From the NCBI GenBank assembly GCA_041617155.1, contig JBFJPL010000085.1, forward strand, positions 1 to 16,409: a stretch of DNA of 16,409 bases, written 5' to 3'. The DNA comes from CAMYKD01 sp041617155 (GTDB lineage: Bacteria; Pseudomonadota; Alphaproteobacteria; Kiloniellales; JAKSDN01). The position numbers and the translations under genes are program-made. The notes beneath the pieces are model-generated. The model was not told the DNA's origin and searched no databases. It was given only the letters and a program-made list of their open reading frames with translations. Below are positions 7,202 through 13,460 of this stretch, in pieces (within the stretch, counting starts at the first letter, position 1; each line of letters starts with the position of its first letter).

Positions 7202-8376
7202 CACGCCGCCCCCCGCTTTGCCGCCGCCACGACCATTTCGGCGGCCTCGGCCATGTTCCTGGCGAAGCTGACCGGAATGCCCTGGCCGACCAGGATTTTC
7301 TGGCACATCTCCATGTTCGTGCCGGCCGCGCGCACGATGACGGGTACCCTGAGGCCGACCTCGCGGCTGGCCGCCGCAATTCCTTCCGCGACCGTGTCGC
7401 AGCGCAGAATGCCGCCGCCGTAGACGTTGACCAGGATCGCCTTCACCTTGGGATTGTCCAGCAGCATCTTGAACCCGGTCGCGACCTGATCGCGGTTCGC
7501 CGTCGGCCGCACGTCCATGAAATCCGCCGGGTCGCCGCCGCGCTGCTTGAGCAGGTCGATCGTGGCCAGCGCTAGGCCGGCGCCGTTGACCATGCAACCG
7601 ATGTTGCCATCGAGCTTGACGTAGTTGAGCTCGAAGCGCTGGGCCTCCAACTCCGCCGGGTCGACCTCCTCCTGATCCCTCAGCTGCTCCAGCTTCGGAT
7701 GGCGGAACAGGGCGTTGTCGTCGACGATCATCTTGATGTCGAGCGCGCGCAGCAGGCCGTCATTAGTGGCCACCAGGGGGTTGATCTCGATCAGGCTGGC
7801 GTCCTGATCGAGAAACGCCTGATAGAGGCCGCTCATGATCTGGACCGCCGCCTCCGCCTGAGCGCCCAAGAGTCCGAGCTGCCCGGCGAGCTCGCGCGCC
7901 GGCCGGTCACGGAAGCCTGCGGTCGGGTCGATGACAAGCTTATGCAGCTTTGCCGGATCGCGCGCGGCGACCGCCTCGATGTCCTCGCCGCCTTCCTCGG
8001 CGGCGATCAGCGCGACGCGTCCGACCGAGCGATCGACCAGCGCGGCGAGGTAGAGTTCACGCACGTTCTCCGTGGCCTGCTCGACGTAGACCCGCCTGAC
8101 CACCTTGCCCTCGGCACCGGTCTGGCTGGTGACCAGGCGGCTGCCGAGCAGCGCGGCGGCGGCTTCGCGCGCCGCTTCGGGAGAGGCGACCAGCTTGATC
8201 CCGCCGGCCTTGCCGCGCCCGCCGGCATGGACCTGGGCCTTGACCGCCCAGCGGTTTCCGCCCAACTCGCGCGTCGCGGCCTCGGCCGCCTCGGCGGTTT
8301 CGGCTACCGCGCCGGGCGGTGCCGCGATGCCGTACGCCTTGAGCAGGTCCTTCGCCTGGTATTCGTGGATGTTCAT
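7201..8376 (-). CDS. SucC-like acyl-CoA ligase, beta subunit (atypical)
   Basis: Encodes 391 aa (canonical SucC is about 388-390). The start ATG 8374-8376 has GGGAGGA 8 nt upstream. Seen: an ATP-grasp N-terminal half (MNIHEYQAKDLLKAYGI; KAQVHAGGRGKAGGIKL), metal-ligand region SLIEINPLV and ALDIKM (D213), then the C-terminal CoA-ligase domain. Odd: the usual DVGGGA loop is DVRPTA (288-293), and the usual NIFGGIMRCD is NVYGGGILRCD (317-327) with one extra glycine. Both loops lie in the domain that faces the phosphohistidine and acyl group in known structures (from memory). It is the first gene of a two-gene operon with the alpha subunit and shows no adjacent sucAB, lpd or mdh, unlike the TCA-cycle copy in most alphaproteobacteria. 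Probably an accessory paralogue. Confidence 0.85.
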   Translation of the reverse strand: MNIHEYQAKDLLKAYGIAAPPGAVAETAEAAEAATRELGGNRWAVKAQVHAGGRGKAGGIKLVASPEAAREAAAALLGSRLVTSQTGAEGKVVRRVYVEQATENVRELYLAALVDRSVGRVALIAAEEGGEDIEAVAARDPAKLHKLVIDPTAGFRDRPARELAGQLGLLGAQAEAAVQIMSGLYQAFLDQDASLIEINPLVATNDGLLRALDIKMIVDDNALFRHPKLEQLRDQEEVDPAELEAQRFELNYVKLDGNIGCMVNGAGLALATIDLLKQRGGDPADFMDVRPTANRDQVATGFKMLLDNPKVKAILVNVYGGGILRCDTVAEGIAAASREVGLRVPVIVRAAGTNMEMCQKILVGQGIPVSFARNMAEAAEMVVAAAKRGAA

Positions 8377-8470
8377 GCCGCCGTCCTCCCAGTAAGACCG
8401 TGCGCCGTCGGGCCGTGGTCCAACGGCTTCGAACCAGTTTCGGTTCCAATTGTGGCCTGCGGCTCACTTG

Positions 8471-8487
8471 TGGTATACCATATACCA
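8471..8487. promoter_or_regulatory. GntR-like operator palindrome between divergent genes
   Basis: The 17-bp inverted repeat TGGTATA-CCA-TATACCA has perfect 7-bp arms; its first ten bases (TGGTATACCA) are themselves a perfect palindrome. TGGTATACCA-type sites are typical of GntR-family (FadR/FCD type) regulators. It overlaps the predicted -10 box of the sucC-like gene and sits 57 bp before the start of the divergent gene, so one repressor could control both. No GntR gene is present in the window. Confidence 0.6.
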
Positions 8488-8505
8488 ATAAGCCGCCGCG
8501 GGCAA
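8477..8505 (-). promoter_or_regulatory. Predicted sigma70-like promoter of the sucC-sucD-like operon
   Basis: On the minus strand, TTGCCC (8500-8505) and TATGGT (8477-8482) are separated by 17 bp, each matching the consensus at 4 of 6 positions. The -10 box lies within the operator palindrome, which fits simple repression by occlusion. It is about 100 bp upstream of the sucC-like ATG, leaving a fairly long leader. Confidence 0.4.
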
Positions 8506-8543
8506 TGGCTATTTCGTCCGCGACCCTTCAAGGAAGCCCCGCC

Positions 8544-9020
8544 ATGCTGCTCAAGGCGGCCCGGTCCAGCTTGATCCTGGCGCTCGCCGGCCCGCCCGGC
8601 GGACAGGCGCTGCGACGCGCCGAGATCGTGGTTCGTGCGGCGGCCCGTTTTGAGGTGCCGCTGCTCATCTTGGAAGGCGACCTGGACGCAGGCGCCGCAC
8701 TAGCCGGCGTCGGCGCGGCGGCGGTGCGCTTCGCCGCCACGGCCGCGGGCCGTCGGGCGCTGACCGCGTGGCTTGACGACCTGGGCCGGGAGCAGCTTGT
8801 GCTGGCGGGAGCCGTAGCCGCATTCGACGAGTTGATCGGCGGACCGCTCGCCGCCCTGCCCGGCCACAGCCGTTACCTGGTCGCCGATGCCGCTTGGCCC
8901 ACAGGGGCGGCGGAGCCGAGGCCCGATCTCGAGGTCGTGACCAGCGAGATGGTCGTCTTCGAGTGGCTGGAGCGCGCCGACACTCAGGCGTTCCGCGACC
9001 TGCTGCCGCTGATCAAGTGA
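8544..9020 (+). CDS. Isochorismatase-like protein lacking the catalytic triad
   Basis: Encodes 158 aa from ATG 8544, supported by AAGGAAG at 8530-8536. The fold is suggested by the C-terminal VVTSEMVVFEWLERADTQAF and LLPLIK, a signature I associate with the YcaC-like branch of the isochorismatase/cysteine-hydrolase superfamily, preceded by REQLVLAGAVAAFDE and SRYLVADAA in the right order. Active members need an Asp near the N-terminus, a Lys and a nucleophilic Cys after the LAG strand. Here the protein has no cysteine at all, the only lysines are residues 4 and 158, and no DxQ is present. It is therefore probably non-enzymatic: a binding or regulatory relic of the family. It is divergent from the acyl-CoA ligase operon across the shared operator, so joint regulation is likely. 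Confidence 0.6.
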   Translation: MLLKAARSSLILALAGPPGGQALRRAEIVVRAAARFEVPLLILEGDLDAGAALAGVGAAAVRFAATAAGRRALTAWLDDLGREQLVLAGAVAAFDELIGGPLAALPGHSRYLVADAAWPTGAAEPRPDLEVVTSEMVVFEWLERADTQAFRDLLPLIK

Positions 9021-9116
9021 ACCGCCGGGCGGCCAGGAGGCGTCGCAACGCTCAGGCTCGACTGCCGCTTCAAGCGCGCCACGCAAGGCGGTTTTCAGGT
9101 TTGGATGCCGCAGCCT

Positions 9117-9332
9117 TTACGCGGCCGTCATGTTCCACACGGATCGATCGGGGGGGGCGCAGACCCGCCATAGCACGAGAACAACGATTGCCGCATTGAT
9201 AACGTTGGCAGAGAGGGCAAGAGGCGACCCGTAGAGCAGCGCAATTTGCATCGCGAGGATGCGTTCCGCGATCTTGTCTTTGCTCGCGCGCGGCTCCGGC
9301 ACGGAGTGCGATCTGGGGCCGAACATTTGCAT
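9117..9332 (-). pseudogene. Orphan membrane-segment fragment resembling a sensor-protein N-terminus
   Basis: A 71-aa minus-strand ORF; ATGs at 9330-9332 and 9324-9326, TAA at 9117-9119, no clear ribosome binding site. Seen: a charged start (DKIAERILAMQIALLYG) followed by one hydrophobic helix, SPLALSANVINAAIVVLVLW, then a short polar tail. This 'LLYxxxPLAL..N.xNAAIVVxVLW' pattern resembles the first membrane helix of membrane-bound GGDEF or histidine-kinase proteins. Nothing downstream in any minus frame continues such a protein, so it is most likely the leftover 5' end of a deleted signalling gene. A genuine single-span small membrane protein is the alternative. Confidence 0.42.
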
Positions 9333-9549
9333 AAGGGTGCTTACGGCGGCTGCCCAATCGTTGTCGACGGTTGTGGTCCGAGCCGTTTGCAGACAGTGAA
9401 CCTAGAGGCATTGGACGAGAGCGTAAATTTGTGGCCACCCCTAAGCTGCTTGGGGAACTCCCTGAGGTCCCGAGCGCTGGCCCGATCCGCGCTTTCGACC
9501 GCCGCGGCCTTCCATCGCCGCCGACGCTCGACTGACGAAAGCGGTGCAA

Positions 9550-9581
9550 CCCTAGGGGGTTTCCCTAATGGAACCCTAGGG
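9550..9581. promoter_or_regulatory. Twin CCCTAGGG palindromes upstream of the kinase gene
   Basis: Two identical 8-bp palindromes, CCCTAGGG at 9550-9557 and 9574-9581, are spaced 24 bp centre to centre. The sequence between them contains GGTTTCC and GGAA, giving partial extended symmetry. They end 88 bp before the kinase ATG. This is a plausible operator, possibly bound by the cognate response regulator. The 6-bp core CCTAGG also occurs elsewhere in the window (about 207, 6765, 12849), but the 8-bp form in tandem stands out. Confidence 0.5.
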
Positions 9582-9669
9582 CTCTCCGTGACATAACCTG
9601 CGGTTGGTAGACTTCGAGCTTGTGCACCTTTCTTATCGCTTCGGCGGCTTAGAGATCCAGGAACTTGTC

Positions 9670-12240
9670 ATGAGCGCCACCCTCTTAGCTTCCATTGTGA
9701 TTCGAGCCTTGGCGCTGGGCTGGGCTTTGTCGTTGTTGCGTCGACCCACGGACTGGCGTTTCGGGTTCATGGCGGCGTTGATTGCGTACCTGACTTTCTG
9801 TCAGATATTCAGGGTTGATTTTGCGCCCGACTTCTGGACGCTGACGCTCGAGACCAACTTGGAAGAGCTTCGAATGTTCGGCGTCAGCCTGCTGGCATTC
9901 GCGGCAGCCTATCACCTCCGACGAATTCTCGACGACCGGATTGCGGCTCACGCAGCGCTGCAAACCAGCGAACAAAGGCTTAAAGATTTCATCGAAGCCT
10001 CGGACGACCGCTATTGGGAAATGGACGAGAGTTTCAGATTTTCTCGGATCGCCGATTCCGCAGGCGGTGATCGGCTCGCTGCCGTTCCGAGTCCGCTCGG
10101 ACGCGCGAGATCGGATCTCGCCGACGTGGACCCGAAGAGTGACCAGGCGTGGCGGCGGCATCGGAACAATCTCGAAGCGCGGCGGCGGTTCCGCGGTTTT
10201 CATTACTCGGTTGCCGGCCAAGACGGTATGACGCAGCACTGGCGGGTCACCGGCAAGCCGATTTTCCATCGCGACGGTGGATTCCGCGGCTACCGAGGCA
10301 CGTCGACGGACGAGACGGCGGAGGTCGAGCGCCGCCAGCGGCACGAGCAGGCGCGGCAGGCCTCGGAAGCGCGCTTTCAGGATCTCTACGACAACGCGCC
10401 GGCGATGTTTGTTTCGATCGAGGCAGAGACTGGCAAAGTCGTTCAATGCAAACGGACGCTCTTGAGGGCGACCAGCTATGCCAACAGCGAGATTATCGGC
10501 CGAGCCATAATCGACCTCTACCATCGGGCTTGCGCGGTGCAAGCGCACAAGTCCTTTCGCTGTTTCGCGGAGACCGGCGAGGTGCGAGACGAGGCGCTGC
10601 AGCTCAGGCGGAAAGACGGCAGCAAGATCGATGTCACACTCGACGTCTCGGCGGTGAAGGACGAACAGGGTCGTGTCCTGCAGAGCCGCTCGGTCTGGCG
10701 CGACATAACCGACCGAAAACAGGCCCGGGAAGCCCTGCGGCAGAGTCAGCAACGGTTCAAGGATTTCGCGGAAATCGCTTCGGATTGGTACTGGGAGACG
10801 GACACCGAGCTGCGCTTCACGTATTTGTCGGACCACATCATACCAGCTACGGGCCTGCGGCCGGACGCCTACCTGGGCAGGAGCCGCGCCGAACTTTCGG
10901 GGCTGCAAGTCGATCAAAGGAAGTGGCGAAGCCATCTCGGCGATCTCGAGGCGCGCCGTCCCATACGCAACTTCACCTATGCACAGCGCGTCGCGGACGG
11001 CCGGGTACTGCACTTCCGGATCAGCGGCAAACCCCGCTACGGTCCGGATGGCGTGTTCCTCGGTTACCGAGGCGTTGGCTCGGACATCACGGCGGAGGTC
11101 GAAGCCGAACAGCGCAGACGTGAGGCGGAGGTCCGGCTGGCGCGTGCGATCGAGACGATACCCGCGGTCTTCGCCCTGTTCGATCCATCCGATCGCTTGG
11201 TGATCTGCAATCAAAAGTATCGGGACATCTACGAGACGGAGAGCGTCCCGATCGTGCCGGGCGTGGGCTTCAGGCAGCTCGTCGAAGCTTTTGCCCAGCG
11301 CAAGGGTGTTGATGGAAGGATGCCGGATGCCGAGGATTGGAAAGCCAGGAGATTGGCGCGCAGAAAAACCCCTGCCTGTGCCTACCAGTACAACCGCGGT
11401 GACGACGAATGGGCCGAGGTGAGTGATTACGTGCTGGAGGATGGCAGCGTTATCTCCGTCGGCATCGACATCACCGAGCGCAAAAGATCCGAGGACACCT
11501 TGCGTCAGCACAATAGCGAGCTGGCGCAGCTCCAGCGCCGCTTTACCTTGGACGAAATGGCTTCGACGCTCGCGCACGAGCTCAACCAACCGCTGACCGC
11601 GGTGATGAACTATTCCAGTGGATGCTTGCGCAGGATTCGGTCGGGGAAGTTCGACGAAAGCACCCTCGATCAGGCTGTGGATCAAATCCGCGAGCAAGCT
11701 GAGCGGGCTAGCAATGTCCTGCGCCGGATCGGCCGCTTTGTCGGGCACGCCGCGCCCGAAGCCAGCGCCGTTGATTTGGTCGAGGTCACGCGCGCCGTAT
11801 CCCAGCTCTTGGAACCGGAGCTGCGCTCCAGGCGCATAAAGCTGAAACTCGACCTGGCTCACGACGCACAAACCGTACTGGCCAATAGGATTGAGTTGGA
11901 GCAGGTCGTTCTGAACCTGCTTAAGAATTCGGCGGAAGCCATGGCGGAGTCGGCGAGCCTTTGCCCGAAGATCACGATCAGGTCCTTCGCGGTCGGCACG
12001 GACAAAATCGAGCTGGTTGTGAGCGATACGGGACCTGGATTTCGCTCCGACCTGTCAGAGCGGATTTTCACGCCGTTTGTCACGACCAAGACCGATGGCA
12101 TGGGCATGGGACTGTCGATCAGCCGCACGATCGTGGAAGCCCACGGCGGCCACATAGCGGCGAACAACGGTGCCAACGGCGGGGCGGTTGTCCGTATCAC
12201 ACTCCCGAAACTCGAGGAGAGCTTGAAACATGTCGCCTGA
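9670..12240 (+). CDS. Membrane-anchored four-PAS sensor histidine kinase, FixL class
   Basis: Encodes 856 aa. ATG 9670 is chosen because AGGAA (9659-9663) lies 6 nt upstream; an in-frame TTG at 9604 would add 22 residues. Seen in order: three hydrophobic segments (about 4-23, 31-47, 70-84); PAS1 (103-220), PAS2 (232-350), PAS3 (360-478), PAS4 (490-606); HisKA with phospho-acceptor H636 (TLAHELNQPLTAVMNY); HATPase with N753 (NLLKNSAEAM), D786 (DTGPGF) and GMGMGLSIS. The HELNQPL motif and C-terminal ATPase match the FixL/TodS-like kinase class. PAS1 and PAS3 are close copies of each other. None shows an obvious haem histidine motif I can vouch for, so the ligand is unknown. It phosphorylates, very probably, the FixJ-like regulator whose gene overlaps its 3' end by 11 bp. 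Preceded by twin CCCTAGGG palindromes. Confidence 0.92.
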   Translation: MSATLLASIVIRALALGWALSLLRRPTDWRFGFMAALIAYLTFCQIFRVDFAPDFWTLTLETNLEELRMFGVSLLAFAAAYHLRRILDDRIAAHAALQTSEQRLKDFIEASDDRYWEMDESFRFSRIADSAGGDRLAAVPSPLGRARSDLADVDPKSDQAWRRHRNNLEARRRFRGFHYSVAGQDGMTQHWRVTGKPIFHRDGGFRGYRGTSTDETAEVERRQRHEQARQASEARFQDLYDNAPAMFVSIEAETGKVVQCKRTLLRATSYANSEIIGRAIIDLYHRACAVQAHKSFRCFAETGEVRDEALQLRRKDGSKIDVTLDVSAVKDEQGRVLQSRSVWRDITDRKQAREALRQSQQRFKDFAEIASDWYWETDTELRFTYLSDHIIPATGLRPDAYLGRSRAELSGLQVDQRKWRSHLGDLEARRPIRNFTYAQRVADGRVLHFRISGKPRYGPDGVFLGYRGVGSDITAEVEAEQRRREAEVRLARAIETIPAVFALFDPSDRLVICNQKYRDIYETESVPIVPGVGFRQLVEAFAQRKGVDGRMPDAEDWKARRLARRKTPACAYQYNRGDDEWAEVSDYVLEDGSVISVGIDITERKRSEDTLRQHNSELAQLQRRFTLDEMASTLAHELNQPLTAVMNYSSGCLRRIRSGKFDESTLDQAVDQIREQAERASNVLRRIGRFVGHAAPEASAVDLVEVTRAVSQLLEPELRSRRIKLKLDLAHDAQTVLANRIELEQVVLNLLKNSAEAMAESASLCPKITIRSFAVGTDKIELVVSDTGPGFRSDLSERIFTPFVTTKTDGMGMGLSISRTIVEAHGGHIAANNGANGGAVVRITLPKLEESLKHVA

Positions 12241-12853
12241 ACCGACGGTCTATTTGGTGGATGACGACGAGGCCTTACGCAGGTCCTTTGAATGGCTTAT
12301 TGGCTCGGTGGACTTGAACGTCGAGACCTTTGCCTCTGCCTCCGAGTTTCTCGAAGCCTATGAGCCGGAGAATCCGGGTTGCCTGGTCGTCGATGTGCGT
12401 ATGCCGGCAATGAGCGGCCTGGAACTGCTCAGTCGATTGGGCTTGGAGCGTGTCACAATGCCCACCATCGTGATCACCGGTTACGGCGACGTGCCGACCG
12501 CCGTGCGCTGCATGAAGTCAGGCGCCATGGACTTCATCGAGAAGCCATTCAATGACCAGCTGATCCTAGACCGTATCCAGCAGGGCATCGAGCGGGATGC
12601 GCGCCAGCGCCAGGAATACGCCAAACGCAAGGACTCGGTGAGACGACTACGAAGCCTGACGCCCCGTGAGCACGAGGTCATGACCCTGGTCGTCGCCGGA
12701 AAATCCAATAAGGAAGTCGCGCGCGACCTGAAAATCAGTCCAAAGACGGTTGAGGTGCACCGGGCAAATGTGATGTTCAAGATGCACGCCGAGTCATTTG
12801 CCGAGCTGGTCAGATTGGTCGAACGCTGCCCGGCAGATAGGGGAATGTCCTAG
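12230..12853 (+). CDS. FixJ-class response regulator (receiver + LuxR HTH)
   Basis: Encodes 207 aa; its ATG 12230 lies inside the kinase gene (11-bp overlap), indicating translational coupling. Seen: receiver domain (about 5-120) with acidic pocket D11/D12/D13 (VYLVDDDEALR), phospho-acceptor D55 (CLVVDVRMPAMSG), the conserved threonine in IVITGYGDV and the lysine in FIEKPF; then a LuxR/GerE helix-turn-helix (about 143-200: LTPREHEVMTLVVAGKSNKE, ISPKTVEVHRANVMFKM). All catalytic residues are present, so it should be phosphorylated by the adjoining kinase and bind DNA as a dimer. FixJ itself controls fixK/nifA, but close relatives control many other traits; nothing here identifies the target, though the palindromes upstream of the kinase are the obvious local candidate. 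Confidence 0.93.
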   Translation: MSPEPTVYLVDDDEALRRSFEWLIGSVDLNVETFASASEFLEAYEPENPGCLVVDVRMPAMSGLELLSRLGLERVTMPTIVITGYGDVPTAVRCMKSGAMDFIEKPFNDQLILDRIQQGIERDARQRQEYAKRKDSVRRLRSLTPREHEVMTLVVAGKSNKEVARDLKISPKTVEVHRANVMFKMHAESFAELVRLVERCPADRGMS

Positions 12854-12976
12854 GAACACTAGGAGATCGCCCGAATTTTATACGCGAATCATTCAGCATA
12901 AATTTCGCTCTTGGGTTGGGGGCGTGTGCACGCGCCCGCAGATCGATCCGACATCGTTGCCACTCAGGAGTATTCC
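12854..12976 (+). promoter_or_regulatory. Leader of the 104-aa coiled-coil gene
   Basis: This 123-bp gap has an AT-richer segment at about 12876-12910, suitable for a promoter. CAGGAG at 12965-12970, 6 nt before the ATG, is a strong ribosome binding site. I see no hairpin that would end transcription after the response regulator, so the gene could also be read as part of the kinase-regulator operon. Confidence 0.35.
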
Positions 12977-13291
12977 ATGCGCGAGCTTCCCACCGTTGAT
13001 CAGATGCTGTTGTCTTTGGAGTCGCAGGTGTTGCGGCTGGAGTCCGAGGCCAATGCGGCAAAAGACGATCGAACGATCGAGGCTCTAGGCGCAAAAATCT
13101 GCGGTCTCGAACAGGAAATTTCAGCAACTCTCGCGCACAGCCCCGCCGGCGTTGCGGTTAAGGTTCGACGTCTTTGGGCCGGGATTCTGTGCGATGGCGA
13201 CCCGGTCAAGGCGAGGAACCTCCGCACGACGATCGAGTCGCTGGATCATCTTCAATCCGGTTGGGGTGGCAATCTGGCGCGAAGCGACTAG
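12977..13291 (+). CDS. Small coiled-coil protein downstream of the response regulator
   Basis: Encodes 104 aa; ATG 12977 is fixed by CAGGAG 6 nt upstream, and TAG lies at 13289-13291. Seen: residues about 5-55 form two amphipathic/coiled-coil helices (TVDQMLLSLESQVLRLESEA and EALGAKICGLEQEISATL), a PAG turn, then a basic helix (VAVKVRRLWAGIL) and a last helix ending near SLDHLQSGWG. There is no signal peptide or membrane segment; cysteines sit in the second helix and after WAGIL. I do not recognise a family. Its position directly after a kinase/regulator pair, with the same orientation, suggests a partner or target of that system, but that is inference. Confidence 0.72.
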   Translation: MRELPTVDQMLLSLESQVLRLESEANAAKDDRTIEALGAKICGLEQEISATLAHSPAGVAVKVRRLWAGILCDGDPVKARNLRTTIESLDHLQSGWGGNLARSD

Positions 13292-13460
13292 GCCTGCGCG
13301 TGTCGGCTGACCGCAGGTGACCTTGCGAATTTTCTCGAGGTCCCGCAAAGCCGAGATTTCCGGAAATTGCACCTCCGGACAGAGGCTGGAGACCTGAATT
13401 TGGCGTCAAGTCCTGGGTGAGTGTTCTTACTCGCATAATTCTAAACGCCGGGCGCGATCA
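13292..13460 (+). promoter_or_regulatory. Upstream region of the TolB/TPR gene with a 12-bp palindrome
   Basis: The 169-bp gap contains ATTTCCGGAAAT (13356-13367), a perfect palindrome 93 bp before the GTG start, a candidate operator. An AT-richer stretch around 13421-13445 could hold the promoter. The in-frame stop at 13395 shows that the downstream protein cannot extend far upstream. Confidence 0.4.

Larger units (their letters stand above)
9021..9669. other. Long gene-poor stretch with one membrane ORF and a palindrome pair
   Basis: About 650 bp lie between the isochorismatase-like gene and the kinase start. It holds the minus-strand 71-aa ORF at 9117-9332 and the twin palindromes at 9550-9581. 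The rest (9021-9116, 9333-9549) has only overlapping ORFs of arginine-rich, unprotein-like composition, and I see no RNA gene in it. A short run of eight G occurs near 9150. Confidence 0.5.

Noticed and set aside
7202..7597. N-terminal extension of the SucD-like protein to 423 aa
   Set aside because: It lies inside the SucC-like gene in another frame, and the 291-aa form matches the family length with a coupled TGATG start.
9685..11871. A 728-codon open frame on the minus strand opposite the kinase gene
   Set aside because: It is exactly antisense to well-conserved PAS, HisKA and ATPase sequence. GC-rich codon bias keeps stop codons out of this antisense frame, and its peptide has no recognisable domain.
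12849..12868. CCTAGG at the regulator stop codon followed by a second CTAGGA, as another copy of the kinase operator
   Set aside because: Only the 6-bp core matches, it overlaps the stop codon, and the same core occurs inside unrelated genes (about 207 and 6765).
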